The notes under the pieces are model-generated. The model worked only from the letters and a program-made list of their open reading frames with translations, was not told where the DNA came from and ran no database searches. Below are positions 51,537 through 61,038 of a DNA stretch of 64,000 nucleotides, one piece after another (position 1 is the first letter of the stretch; every line of letters begins with the position of its first letter). The position numbers and the translations under genes are program-made. Location: positions 186,001 to 250,000 of the forward strand of contig CAWJYU010000005.1 of assembly GCA_963847235.1 (NCBI GenBank), written 5' to 3'. The DNA is from JACDAN01 sp963847235 (GTDB taxonomy: Bacteria; Actinomycetota; Thermoleophilia; Gaiellales; Gaiellaceae).

Positions 51537-51627
51537 GGCAGCTGGATTATGCCTCCTTCCGTTGCGCTACTACGGCCCGGCCCGACCTCTGAACCTACGG
51601 CGCGTCAGCTCGACGCGGTAGACGCTC

Positions 51628-53826
51628 TTAGGACGTGTCCTCTACGACCAGCGCCGGGCGGCTGATCGGCGTCGTTGTCACGGACGGACGCGCAGCATCC
51701 GCTCGGCGGTGAGGTACGATGCTTGTCGCCCTGCGCCAGTTGAGCGTCGAGCTCCATTCTGAAACGACTTCTTTGGCGGCGTGTCTCAGCGGAGGTCGTA
51801 GGGCGACCGAAAGTGCCCGAACCGAGACCATCTTGCCGTCGATTACCGAGGATTGTCCGCCGACTCGCTCAAACGTGCACGACCAGACCCCCCGCCCAAT
51901 TACGGGAAGCGAGACCACGGTCGGTCGGTCGCCGATGGTAATCCGTCGATCGAGCCCCGAGGACGACGCGAACGAGAGGACTGCCTTCGGACGGTGACGA
52001 TCGCTTTGGAGCCGAAGAATGAGCCTCGTGTGCAGCGGCGCGTCCGAAGCCGGCGCGGTGACGACGAACCGCCCGGAGGATCCGAGGTAACCAGATCGCT
52101 TGAACCAGCCGTCGGCAAGGAATGAGACCGTCGGATTGCCGGCCTTGCTGACGACGAGTAGCCCCGCTTCCGAACGCACGCGTGCCCCTCTGAGTCGAAC
52201 GACAGCGGACTCGGTGTCGAAAACAAGCGCGCCACGAACCTTCCTTCCGTTCGTGCGGACGACGCCGCCGCGCCCGATCTCGGCGGCTGTCGCCGCGAAG
52301 TTGTCTCGGTATCCGGCATCCACGAGCACGCGTTGAATCGCCGGATTCCAGAAGAGCGTGCTCTTTAGCTTGGAGTCATCCGTCGACCTCGACTTGACAA
52401 ACGTCGCGGGTCCGCTGACGGCTATCTGGCGGGCGTCACCTTGACCCGGATCGGCGAGGACCACGGATGCACCGGCACTCGCCGCGCCGCAGATTGCGAG
52501 GCCAATGAGAGCCACGGCGAATGGTCTCCCGTATCGCGCGAAGATCAGCGCCGCCACGGTAGCCACGATCAGGGGAGCCACGACGGCAAGCGGAAAGGCC
52601 GACCCCAGCGCGCCGCGCGCCGGCCTCAAGGCAACAAGCACAGGCGCAAAGTCATCGCGCGCGAACAGGAGTAGATCATCGACCGGGAGCATGAGGGCGA
52701 CACCCGCAAAGGCAGCCAGAAGCGCGCGGTGCGCACGGCGCTCGAGGAAGCCATCACGCATCGCGGCCAGGAAAGCAAGCGCCAGCAAAGGAGCGCCGTA
52801 GAAGGTGTAGCGCTCTATGAGCTGTTCTACGTCCACTCCGAAAATCGCTGCTTGAAGCAGCAACACGCCGACGACGGGAACGACCAGCAGCCCGAACGCT
52901 CGCTGGCGCGGGTCGCGTGAGCGGATCATCGAGAGGATGCCGAGTATCGCTCCGGGAACGATTACCCAGCCGGACGCAATCGCGAGTAATACAGCGTTCG
53001 CAGCGAACCAATGCAAAGTGTCACCAGGAGGGAGTTCGAAACTGGTAAGTCCTGCGTACAGGCCAAGGCTGCGATGCATCCCGATCGCGGCAACGAGTCC
53101 CCCGACAATCGCGACTATCGCAACGACGAGCCACTGCTCCCGAACGACGCGGCGTGGACTTAGGTGCCCGGAGTATGCCCAGCCCGCAAAGAGGTACGTG
53201 ATCGGGAGCAAAGCAAACTGCGTTCGAGAAAAGACGAGTAGCCCGCAAACAACGAGAAACATCACCTGTTTCCGCGCTGTGGTTGCGGCTAACGCCTCGA
53301 CGGCGAGCAGCACGCCTGTTAGGAACAGCGGATACGCGAACGGCTCGCTCAGCATGTACCCGCCGTAGACCGCATCAGGTATCACAACGGCGAAAACGGC
53401 GGCGGCTACGCGCGCCCGATCGCCAAGCCCGATTCGAGCGGCGAGAATATACACAGGTAGCGCAGAAAGCGCGATTGCAAGTACACCCTCTGTTTGCGCG
53501 ATCCGATACGCGACGTCAACGTTGTCGACGAGCCACGCGGGCGCGAAGACCAGCGGCGCCAAGAGGGACATAAACTGGACGGGCTCGCCGCGTATCGAGG
53601 GGAACGACCCGCTCCACAGCGATCGCGAAAGTGCAGTGTAGAAATATTCGTCCGGAAAGTACCTCGGCGTGTCGATTAGAAATGCCGCAACGAGCCGGGC
53701 GACGAAGATCTGAGTCACGATCGCGGCGGCGATCATCGGCGCCGCGACGTCGCGAAGACGCCAGGACGACCCGACTCCGCGAGTGCGGCGGGACGCGCCA
53801 GTGTCGAGCCTCAGCGTGGTCGACAC
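51628..53826 (-). CDS. Multi-pass GT-C type glycosyltransferase-like membrane protein
   Basis: About 732 residues with 10 or more membrane helices in the first 480 and a soluble beta-rich C-terminal domain. An acidic motif in the first outer loop (DTPRYFPDEYFYTALSRSLW) is where GT-C enzymes keep their catalytic Asp/Glu. The rest of the membrane part (LSEPFAYPLFLTGVLLAVEA) fits the PMT/ArnT layout, so transfer of a lipid-linked sugar to the cell surface is inferred. The start at the GTG (53826) is a choice; the frame is open further upstream through the promoter repeat. Confidence 0.6.
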   Translation of the reverse strand: MSTTLRLDTGASRRTRGVGSSWRLRDVAAPMIAAAIVTQIFVARLVAAFLIDTPRYFPDEYFYTALSRSLWSGSFPSIRGEPVQFMSLLAPLVFAPAWLVDNVDVAYRIAQTEGVLAIALSALPVYILAARIGLGDRARVAAAVFAVVIPDAVYGGYMLSEPFAYPLFLTGVLLAVEALAATTARKQVMFLVVCGLLVFSRTQFALLPITYLFAGWAYSGHLSPRRVVREQWLVVAIVAIVGGLVAAIGMHRSLGLYAGLTSFELPPGDTLHWFAANAVLLAIASGWVIVPGAILGILSMIRSRDPRQRAFGLLVVPVVGVLLLQAAIFGVDVEQLIERYTFYGAPLLALAFLAAMRDGFLERRAHRALLAAFAGVALMLPVDDLLLFARDDFAPVLVALRPARGALGSAFPLAVVAPLIVATVAALIFARYGRPFAVALIGLAICGAASAGASVVLADPGQGDARQIAVSGPATFVKSRSTDDSKLKSTLFWNPAIQRVLVDAGYRDNFAATAAEIGRGGVVRTNGRKVRGALVFDTESAVVRLRGARVRSEAGLLVVSKAGNPTVSFLADGWFKRSGYLGSSGRFVVTAPASDAPLHTRLILRLQSDRHRPKAVLSFASSSGLDRRITIGDRPTVVSLPVIGRGVWSCTFERVGGQSSVIDGKMVSVRALSVALRPPLRHAAKEVVSEWSSTLNWRRATSIVPHRRADAARPSVTTTPISRPALVVEDTS

Positions 53827-53862
53827 GAAAGCCCAGCTAGGGATACCTCGTGCCAATCCGCC

Positions 53863-53933
53863 ATTACCCCTCACGCTGCCTGTATCGGCAGCACGACCGT
53901 GCCGCTTGATCCCGATTGACCGACAGGTTCGGG
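53863..53933 (-). promoter_or_regulatory. Sigma-28-like promoter/leader repeat, copy C (upstream of the GT-C gene)
   Basis: TCAA (53909-53906), 16 bases, GCCGATAC (53889-53882), then AGGCAGCGTGAGGGGTAAT. It is more diverged than copies A and B, but keeps both boxes and the GTGAGGGGT block. It places a start about 50 bases before the GTG at 53826. Confidence 0.5.
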
Positions 53934-54012
53934 GCCAGGCGGCGAGCTGAACGCCGCGGCGCTTGCCACGCCTCCCGGCCCTCCCCAACCTACGGCGGCT
54001 CAGCCGGCGGCG

Positions 54013-54192
54013 CTAGTGGCCGTACCGGAGTCGCGACACGAACCGAATCGCGTGCACGCGAACCCTCGAGCTCAGGCCGCGGCGGCGGCGGATCTCCTTT
54101 CCCGCGACCGAGGCAGCAAGCTTCCGCCTCTCAGCCTCGCGCGCAAACTCGGCCTCACGCTCTTTGCCGAGCATCCAAAAGGTCTCGTGCAT
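54013..54192 (-). CDS. 59-residue basic helical protein, unknown
   Basis: ATG at 54192, TAG at 54013-54015. The product reads MHETFWMLGKEREAEFAREA, then ERRKLAASVAGKEIRRRRGL, then SSRVRVHAIRFVSRL. It looks like the small helical Glu/Arg-rich proteins found in actinobacteria next to surface genes. No strong ribosome site. The rest of 53934-54383 has no gene, only two imperfect copies of a segment reading GGCGGCGAGC-TGAACGC / GGCGGCGAGCCGAACGC (about 53929-53998 and 54277-54345). Confidence 0.45.
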   Translation of the reverse strand: MHETFWMLGKEREAEFAREAERRKLAASVAGKEIRRRRGLSSRVRVHAIRFVSRLRYGH

Positions 54193-54383
54193 GACTGCCG
54201 CAGCCTCACGTTCTCCCCCGACTCAAGAGCATCGCGCACCAGGCCCCGGGAATCTATGACCCCTCTGGAGCAGATTTGGGGCCGGGCGGCGAGCCGAACG
54301 CCTAGGACGCCTCCCACAACCCGGCCCTTACGAACCTAGGGAACGTCAGGTCTTTGGGTTCGTGTCTGCTCGCGACGCCGCCA

Positions 54384-55595
54384 CTACTTGATCAGCGTCA
54401 GCATCTTGAACATGGGGAGGTACATCGAGATCACGATGACTCCGACCATGGCGCCGACGAAGATCATCAGGATCGGCTCGATGATCGAGGTCAGCGACTG
54501 GATGCTGGTGTCGACTTCGTCCTCGTAGAAGTCGGCGACCTTGCTGAGCATCTGCTCGAGCTCACCGGTCTCCTCGCCGATCTTGACCATCTGGCCGAGC
54601 ATCGGCGGGAAGACGGGGTCGGCGACGAGCGGGTCGCCGATGGGCGCTCCCTCGTGGACGCGCTCCCGGACCCGCGCGATCGACTGCTCGATCACCCAGT
54701 TGCCGGCGGTGCTGCCCGTGATCTCGAGCGCCTTGATGATGTCGACGCCGGCGGCGACGAGCGTCGCGAGCGTGCGCGACATCCGCGCCAGCGCGACCTT
54801 GCGGACGACGTCGCCGATCTTCATCGGGATCCTGAGCTTGATGCGATCCCACATCTGCCGACCGGTCTCGGTCCGCTTCGCGCGTCGCAGCGCGAAGATT
54901 CCGACGCCGATCAGCGGGAAGATCACGAACCACCACTGGCGGAGCGCGCTCGACATCGCCATGACGCCCTTCGTCAAGCTCGGCAGCTCGCCGTCCAGGT
55001 CCTCGTAGACCGTCTCGAAGACCGGAATGATGAACAGGAGCATGAACGTCAGGACCAGCGTGGCGAACGACAGCACGACAGCCGGGTAGATCATCGCGCC
55101 CTTGACGCGCCGCTTGAGCTTGTTCTCCTTCTCGATCTGCGTCGCGGCTCGATCGAGCACCTCGTCGAGCGTTCCGGACGACTCGCCGGCCTCGATCATC
55201 GAGACGTAGAGCCGGCTGAACACCTTCGGGTGGCGCGCGAATGCCTTCGACAGCACCATCCCGGCCTCGACGTCGGAGCGGATCTCCGCGATCACCTCGC
55301 GGAGGTACTTGTCGTTCGTCTGCTCCTCGAGAATCACGAGCGCGGCGACGACGCTGACGCCGGCCTCGATCATCGTCGCGAGCTGGCGCGAGAAGACCTG
55401 GAGGTTCTTCGCCTTGACCTTCTTGAACGCCGTCCGCGCGCCGCCCTCACCGAGGGCGCGCCGCTCGCTCAGGTCTTGAGCCATGAGGCCGCGTGACCGC
55501 AGCTGCTCGCGAGCCGACGCGACGTCAGCCGCATGGAGCTCGCCGCTGAGCACGAGTCCCTCGGCGTTGATTGCGTCGTATGTGAATGCAGCCAT
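54384..55595 (-). CDS. pilC: Type IV pilus inner-membrane platform protein PilC
   Basis: 403 residues, GspF/PilC family. N-terminal domain MAAFTYDAINAEGLVLSGEL, first T2SSF domain (VFSRQLATMIEAGVSVVAAL ... GSGTL-type SSGTLDEVLDRAA), membrane helix, second domain (RMSRTLATLVAAGVDIIKAL, IGEETGELEQMLSKVADFYE) and C-terminal helices. Complete and intact. It lies at the end of the pilus operon. Confidence 0.93.
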   Translation of the reverse strand: MAAFTYDAINAEGLVLSGELHAADVASAREQLRSRGLMAQDLSERRALGEGGARTAFKKVKAKNLQVFSRQLATMIEAGVSVVAALVILEEQTNDKYLREVIAEIRSDVEAGMVLSKAFARHPKVFSRLYVSMIEAGESSGTLDEVLDRAATQIEKENKLKRRVKGAMIYPAVVLSFATLVLTFMLLFIIPVFETVYEDLDGELPSLTKGVMAMSSALRQWWFVIFPLIGVGIFALRRAKRTETGRQMWDRIKLRIPMKIGDVVRKVALARMSRTLATLVAAGVDIIKALEITGSTAGNWVIEQSIARVRERVHEGAPIGDPLVADPVFPPMLGQMVKIGEETGELEQMLSKVADFYEDEVDTSIQSLTSIIEPILMIFVGAMVGVIVISMYLPMFKMLTLIK

Positions 55596-55615
55596 GTCGC
55601 GTGTCCTCTCTTAGG

Positions 55616-56168
55616 TCAGCAGCCGGCCGAGGCCGGTTGCGTTGTGCAGCCGGTCGGCGGGGTGAAAGTCGATGTCTCTCGGATGAGCGTCTTCGTGTTG
55701 TCGGCGTTGCGGACGACGAGCGTTACCTTCTTCGCGGCGCCGGCGGTCGTGGTCGCGGCGACGACGTAGGTGTCGACGTTGTACGAACGGTCGTCGGCGC
55801 CGGTGAGCGTCTGCTGCGCGTCCGTCAACGTGCCCGCCGGCGTCGACTGTGCAGGTCGCGCCGGTCAGCGAGCGGCGTCGTGTCGGTGATCGTGCGTGCT
55901 CGGCGAAGGCGAGATCGGTCGACGTAGGACCGCTCGTCGGGATCGAGGCCGGGTCGAGGTGGATCGCGCAGTTCGGCAGCGCGCGGTAGGCCTCCATCTG
56001 CTTGTCGGCAACCGCCGCAGCCGTGGACGCGTCAGCTGCCCGCCGCAGCGTCACCATGCCGGAGTTGAGGACGGCGACGAGAGCCATGATCGCGACGACC
56101 ATCACGGTCATCGCGATCAACAGCTCGACGACTCCGAAGCCGCCCTCGGATGCCAGGCGCCGACGCAA
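55616..56168 (-). CDS. Type IV prepilin-like minor pilin, one apparent frameshift
   Basis: The class III leader is short: LASEGGFGVVELLIAMTVMV shows the cleavage Gly-Phe and the Glu at +5, followed by the hydrophobic helix. A pilin-like body follows (AADASTAAAVADKQMEAYRA). Near 55835 GGG in place of GG changes the frame; beyond it the protein reads TLTDAQQTLTGADDRSYNVD and ends TPPTGCTTQPASAGC, with a Cys pair as in many minor pilins. Start at a TTG (56168). Confidence 0.75.
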
Positions 56169-56174
56169 CGGTCA

Positions 56175-57969
56175 CTAGCCCCCGACGACCCTGAAGGTCG
56201 GCTTCGCGATCTGGAGCCGCACCGGGTTCGACCAGCTCATCTTCTGGTTACCGGGCAGCGTACGGGTTGATTCCGCGCACCCGGTACCACCAGGTGCCGG
56301 CCTTGAGCGGAAGCATCGCGGACGTCGCCGGCGTGCTGTGCCGGCCGGCGGCCTTCCACGGGTACCTCGTCCGGCTCCACTCGATGTCGTAGCTCGTGGC
56401 GCCCGTCGCCGGAGTCCAGGCGACCAGAGCGGCGCCGTAGAAGGAGCTCCGCCGGCTCGAGGCCGAGATGAAGCCGGCCCGACGGCGAGAGACCCGTGGC
56501 GAACGGGACGAAGCGGCTCCCCAGGCCGGGGTCGACGCTCTTCCGTCCGAACTGGAGCACGTTGCCGGCCTGGCAGGCGTCCTGGGGAAGCATGAGGTCC
56601 TGGTAGATCCACTGCTTCTCCGCGTCCTCCTCGGCTCCGGCCGCCGGCGTTTCCTTCTGGTCGTCCTCTTCGGATAACGGGTGACGGGAACGACCGTCCA
56701 GTAGTACCGGCCGTTCGGCCAGTTGCTGTCCCAGAGGTCGACCGGGGCGGGGCCAGTCTCCGTGGTCGAAGCGGTGCCGGCGGAGCCCTCCTGCTTCGGC
56801 GCGCTCTCGTTCGTCCGGGCGATCTCGCCGTCAGCGCGGAGCGTCTCTTCGCCCTCGGTGCCGTCGACGAGGAACGAGGGGAACTTCTTGTCGTTCCACT
56901 TCTCCGGAGAGAGCGCGAGGGGACCGGACGTTCGCGGCGCATACGCGTTCCCGCCGACGATCGAGCCGACGTGGACGACGTTCACGCAGTCCTCGTCGGT
57001 CGAGACGAACACGCGGTGGAACTTGTAGCCGTCGCGCGAGAAGACGAACGCCGGCATCAAGTCGTGAACTCGAGCTGCACCGGCCGCTGAGACCGTCCGA
57101 AGCGGTTTCGCCACCGGGTCCGTCTCGTTGGACGGGCCCCCGGGAGCGGAGTACACCGAGCTCCAGGGGCCGTACGAGACCCGAGGCAGCCCATTGTTCG
57201 TCGTGCCGTAGAGCGCACGCCGAGCGCGAACACGCCACTGGACGGCGTCGCCGGGCGCGCGAAGCGTCGAGTACTCGCGCTCGTCCGCGACGGTGGTGAT
57301 CGTCGAGACGATCTTCCCGACGGTGACGCCGACGCCGTCTCTCATCTGGCTACCGAGGTTCCCGAACCAGACGTCGTAGCCGGTCGCTCCCTCGATCGGA
57401 GTCCAGCTGACGTAGCCGGGGCCGCTCGGGAAGCTGCTGCGGCACGCCGGCCGTCCAGCGCATGTTGAAGCGGCCGGTGGCGCTCCACTGCGAGATCGCC
57501 GCGGCCGCCGAGCGCGCGAACGTGCCAGTACAGCGACGGGCCGGTGATCCACGGAAGCGAGATCGGAACGGCCGCGGCCGGCGTCGTCAGGGTCTTGCTC
57601 GACCAGATGACGCCGTTGTCCGCGCGGAAGCGCTTGCTCGTGGAGAGCTCGAACTCGTAGCGCGTCGCGCCACGAACCGGCCTCCACGCGAAGGACGGCG
57701 TGCGGGTGAACTGCGGGGCACCGTCGGCCGAGAGCTTCCGGAGGCTCACCGAGCCGCTTGGTAAATGTCTTCAGGCCGCCCGGCTTGGGCAGCGAGGGGC
57801 CGGCGGCCGAGCCGGTCGCTACGGGAATCGCAGCGACGACGGCGACGAGGGCCACATAGGGAAGGAGACGCGGACGCCGCAGACGGCGGCCGAGCCCGCC
57901 CGAGACGTCGCGATGATCAGTTGACTTAGTCATCTCGACGGTGTTTGCCTTTCTCTGAAGTGGGTTCAT
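56175..57969 (-). CDS. Large exported protein with Fn3-like repeats, multiple apparent frameshifts
   Basis: A signal-anchor (LPYVALVAVVAAIPVATGSA) is followed by repeats of the type FAWRPVRGATRYEFELSTSK, VSWTPIEGATGYDVWFG and VAWTPATGATSYDIEWSRTR, each resembling a fibronectin-III strand pair. Between them is a ~150-residue unique part (AFVFSRDGYKFHRVFVSTDE). The coding frame changes at least four times (roughly 57750, 57440, 56650, 56480 and 56260). The segments join in order, ending ...LQIAKPTFRVVGG at 56175, about 598 codons. Position among pil genes suggests a surface or pilus-associated adhesin. Confidence 0.6.
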
Positions 57970-57979
57970 GTCTGGGGAA

Positions 57980-58660
57980 CTAGCTCTTCGTAGTGGGAGC
58001 GGAGAAGCGGATGGAGAAGCTCTCGCCGGTCGCCGTGTTCACGAGCTTCACGCCGTGACCCTTGCGCACCGTGATCGTCTGCTTGCCGGCCCCGAAGGAA
58101 CCGCCAGAGACCTGGAGCCGCATGGTCTTGCGACCGACGGAGACGACGCGGAACGTGGCATCGCCGAACCCGAACGCCTCACGGACGCCGACGACCTGCC
58201 GGCGACCGTTCACGACGAGCACTGCGGCGGTCGGCTTGACGGCACGCACGACTCCGCGACGCGGGACAACACGAGTCGGGACGGCGGCACGGACGGCACG
58301 CCGGACCCGCGGACTAGAAGTAGCGGGGGCCGCGGACGCCGTGGCCGCGTTCTCGCGGATCAGCGGCACGAACGGATCCCTGGCGGACATCCGCCTGATG
58401 GCGTGAACGCGCGCCGATGAGCCCACGGGTGCCGAGGTGACCGCAGTGACCGAGCCGGCGCCGGCCGTAGCCGGGACCGCCGAGACCGCCACCGGAGCGG
58501 TCGCCGAGGACTCGGAGCCCTTCAGCAGCTTCGGCAGCTGGAATGCCATCAGCGCCACGAAGAGGACGATCAGGCTGGCGAGAATGATCTTCTTCCGCCG
58601 CTCGGCGGCGTTGCGGGCCGCGACGCGGCGGCCGCCAAGGCGTGCCTCCATGACGCTCAT
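57980..58660 (-). CDS. Pilus-assembly-like membrane protein (PilP/GspC-like position)
   Basis: 226 residues: a basic N-terminus, one membrane helix (ILASLIVLFVALMAFQLPKL, about 26-45), an Ala/Val/Thr-rich linker and a C-terminal beta domain (VLVVNGRRQVVGVREAFGFG, FRVVSVGRKTMRLQVSGG). RRMSARDPFVPL resembles the DPF motif common in PilP-like proteins. It overlaps pilO by ATGA. The function in aligning the pilus machine is inferred from place. Confidence 0.6.
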   Translation of the reverse strand: MSVMEARLGGRRVAARNAAERRKKIILASLIVLFVALMAFQLPKLLKGSESSATAPVAVSAVPATAGAGSVTAVTSAPVGSSARVHAIRRMSARDPFVPLIRENAATASAAPATSSPRVRRAVRAAVPTRVVPRRGVVRAVKPTAAVLVVNGRRQVVGVREAFGFGDATFRVVSVGRKTMRLQVSGGSFGAGKQTITVRKGHGVKLVNTATGESFSIRFSAPTTKS

Positions 58661-59286
58661 TTGGACATCCCTCCTGCAGCACTGACTGAGTTCGAGGCGT
58701 CGGTCGCCGCAGGTGCGGGCGCCGGGGCCTGTTTGTCGTAGACAAATCCGTTGACTCGGATCGTTGCGGTGAGCCGCGGCAGCTGCTCGTCGGCCGCGAG
58801 GTTCAGCGTGTCGACGCTGAACAGCCGGCCCGACGCGTGCACACCGTCACCAGCGACACGAGCCTGCACGCGCAAGCGGTGCAGGAAGCGCTGGACCGGC
58901 AGATACCGACCGGCGACGACGACGTCCATCGGGACGACCTCGTAGCCCTGCAGCGTGGTCGCAGGCTGCGGCGTGACCTTGTCGAGGCGAACGCCGGTCC
59001 GCTTGGAAATGCGGAGAAGCTGCCGGAGCATGGCCGGCATGGCGACTCTCTGCGGCATCGCGCGCCTCAGCGACCGCTGAGAGGCACCCACCTTCGCCCG
59101 TCCAGCCGGACGTGCACTGGCCTTGGCGACGACGAGCTGGGTCTGAGTCTCCTGGATCGTCTGATCGAGGCTCGACGCCTTCGAGCGCTGCGGCGAAACG
59201 AGGCCGAACCACCCGATCAGCACGGCGGCGGCGACCGCAACGGCCGTCAGCGTCAAGACGACTTTCGGCGACAACTTGTCCTTCAT
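58657..59286 (-). CDS. pilO: Type IV pilus assembly protein PilO-like
   Basis: 209 residues, one membrane helix near the N-terminus (VVLTLTAVAVAAAVLIGWFG) followed by a coiled coil and a ferredoxin-like domain (GYEVVPMDVVVAGRYLPVQR ... LPRLTATIRVNGFVYD). The ATG overlaps the TGA of pilN. PilO pairs with PilN in the alignment complex. Confidence 0.8.
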   Translation of the reverse strand: MKDKLSPKVVLTLTAVAVAAAVLIGWFGLVSPQRSKASSLDQTIQETQTQLVVAKASARPAGRAKVGASQRSLRRAMPQRVAMPAMLRQLLRISKRTGVRLDKVTPQPATTLQGYEVVPMDVVVAGRYLPVQRFLHRLRVQARVAGDGVHASGRLFSVDTLNLAADEQLPRLTATIRVNGFVYDKQAPAPAPAATDASNSVSAAGGMSK

Positions 59287-59925
59287 CAGGGGGTCCCTCC
59301 TGCGGAGCGCACGTTGGCGCCGATCGTGAACTTGAATGCCTTCTTCGTTCCGACGTCGGCTGCGCTCGCTCGTCTGGAGCGAGACGTCCGAGAGCGCCGG
59401 CATCAGCACGAGCCGGTCCAGGGCCCGCGCCACGGTCGCCTGTGAGCGCGCATAGCCCGTGACCACGAAGCCGGTCGGAGCGGCGCCCGCAGCGGGAGTG
59501 CTGGGCGTCGAAGTGGAGGTGGACGCCGCGACCGCCGGGGCCGCGTTCGTCCCCTGGAGGCTCTCGAGCCAGGCGCCGCGCGGCATGACCCGCGAGAGCT
59601 GGTCGAGCAGGCCGTCCCAGGCGATCCGCCCGGACGCCGCCGTGGAGACTGCGGCGAGGTGCGCCTGCGTCTGGTCCGCGGCGGCGGCGGAAACTGCCGC
59701 CTTCGCCTGGACGCCGGCGAGCTCAGCCTGGAGGCCGTTGAGCGTGCTCTGACGGTCGCTGACGTCGGAGCGCGCCTTCGTGAAGGCGACGCCGGAGACG
59801 GCGGCGACGAGAACGAGCACCGCGCCGGCGGCTGCAGCGATCGCCTTCGTCGACTGAAGTCGACTGGGGCGGTCGGCGTGCCGCTTGTCGGTGCGAGGGT
59901 CGGGAAGAAGGTTTACCGCGCGCAT
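59286..59925 (-). CDS. pilN: Type IV pilus assembly protein PilN-like, one apparent frameshift
   Basis: The short cytoplasmic motif MRAVNLLPDPRTDKR is the PilM-binding N-terminus of PilN. A membrane helix (AAAAGAVLVLVAAVSGVAFT) and a domain with DGLLDQLSRVMPRGAWLESL follow. The frame changes at about 59375; the normal ending ADVGTKKAFKFTIGANVR then appears. 640 bases is one more than 213 codons, so one inserted base explains it. Confidence 0.8.
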
Positions 59926-61038
59926 CTAGTCCTCGATTCCAAGTCCGATTGCCACTGCCAGCGACGGAAGGTCGTCGCCGGTCTGAACCGAGTCGGCGAC
60001 CTGGGCGCGCACGAGCGGATCCGCACGGCGGACGCTCACGCGGGTCAGGCGCTCGAGCTCTTCGGCCAGGCCGGTGAGCCGGCTGGTTCCGCCCGCGAGC
60101 AGGATCTCCGCCATCGCGAGGGAGCCGGGCTGGGCCTGGTAGAACTGAAGCGAGGAGACGAGCTCGCGCGCGAGGTTCTGGAGCTCGCGCCGCACGGCGT
60201 CGCGTGCACGCGTCACCTTCTCGTCCTCGCCTTCGGAAGCGGCGTCGGCCTCGAGCGAGAGCCCGAGCTTCAGCTCGGCCGCCTCGGTCGAGGTGACGCC
60301 GGTGTCGCGCTCGATCGCGGAGGTCAGCGTGGAGCCGCCCCACTCGAGCACGCGCATGAAGTCGCAGACAACGCCGTCCGAGATGGCCAGCGTCGTGCGG
60401 TCGTGACCGACGGTGACCGCGACCACGGCGGCCGGCGACTCGACGTCACCCGGCACCGGAGGCGCGACCGCGCGGAGAAGAGCAAAGGCCTCGAGGTCGA
60501 TTCCGACGAGCTCGATGTCCGCCGCCTTGCAGGCAGCGACGTAGCGGTCGAGCGACTCGCGATAGGCCGCGGCCAGCACGATGCGCCGGCTCGACGCCCC
60601 GTTCTCGTCCTTGCTCTCGCGGACGACGCGGTAGTCGATCACTGCGTCGTCGACCGGGATCGCGATCGCCTCGTGCGCGCGGAAGCGGATCGCGTTCTCG
60701 AGCTGCCGCTCGTCCTCGATCCCGTCGAGGTCGAACGCACGGACGCCGATCCGGTTGGTCGCGACACCGAGGCGGACGCCGCGGCGCGGAAGCTTGTTCG
60801 TCCGGAAGAACTCGTCGAGCGCGGCGGCGAGCGCCGGGATGTCCCGGACGTCGCCCGCGACGACGATCCCCGCCGGCAGGTGCTGCCGCGCGAGCTGAAG
60901 CACCCGGGCGGAGCCGTTGTTGGCGACCCGCGACGCCGCGAGCTGCGACGCGCCGATCTTGAGCCCCACGAGCTCGCTCCGCTTTGGCTTCGGCACGAGG
61001 TTCGAGAGCTTGATTTCCTTCTTCAGATTCATGTTCAC
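59926..61038 (-). CDS. pilM: Type IV pilus assembly ATPase-fold protein PilM
   Basis: About 370 residues of actin-like fold. LVGLKIGASQLAASRVANNG is the phosphate 1 loop region, VVAVTVGHDRTTLAISDGVV the second, ILLAGGTSRLTGLAEELERL the adenosine motif. It forms a cytoplasmic ring with PilN. The start may be the GTG at 61038 (GTGA overlap with pilT) or the ATG two codons later. Confidence 0.9.
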   Translation of the reverse strand: MNMNLKKEIKLSNLVPKPKRSELVGLKIGASQLAASRVANNGSARVLQLARQHLPAGIVVAGDVRDIPALAAALDEFFRTNKLPRRGVRLGVATNRIGVRAFDLDGIEDERQLENAIRFRAHEAIAIPVDDAVIDYRVVRESKDENGASSRRIVLAAAYRESLDRYVAACKAADIELVGIDLEAFALLRAVAPPVPGDVESPAAVVAVTVGHDRTTLAISDGVVCDFMRVLEWGGSTLTSAIERDTGVTSTEAAELKLGLSLEADAASEGEDEKVTRARDAVRRELQNLARELVSSLQFYQAQPGSLAMAEILLAGGTSRLTGLAEELERLTRVSVRRADPLVRAQVADSVQTGDDLPSLAVAIGLGIED

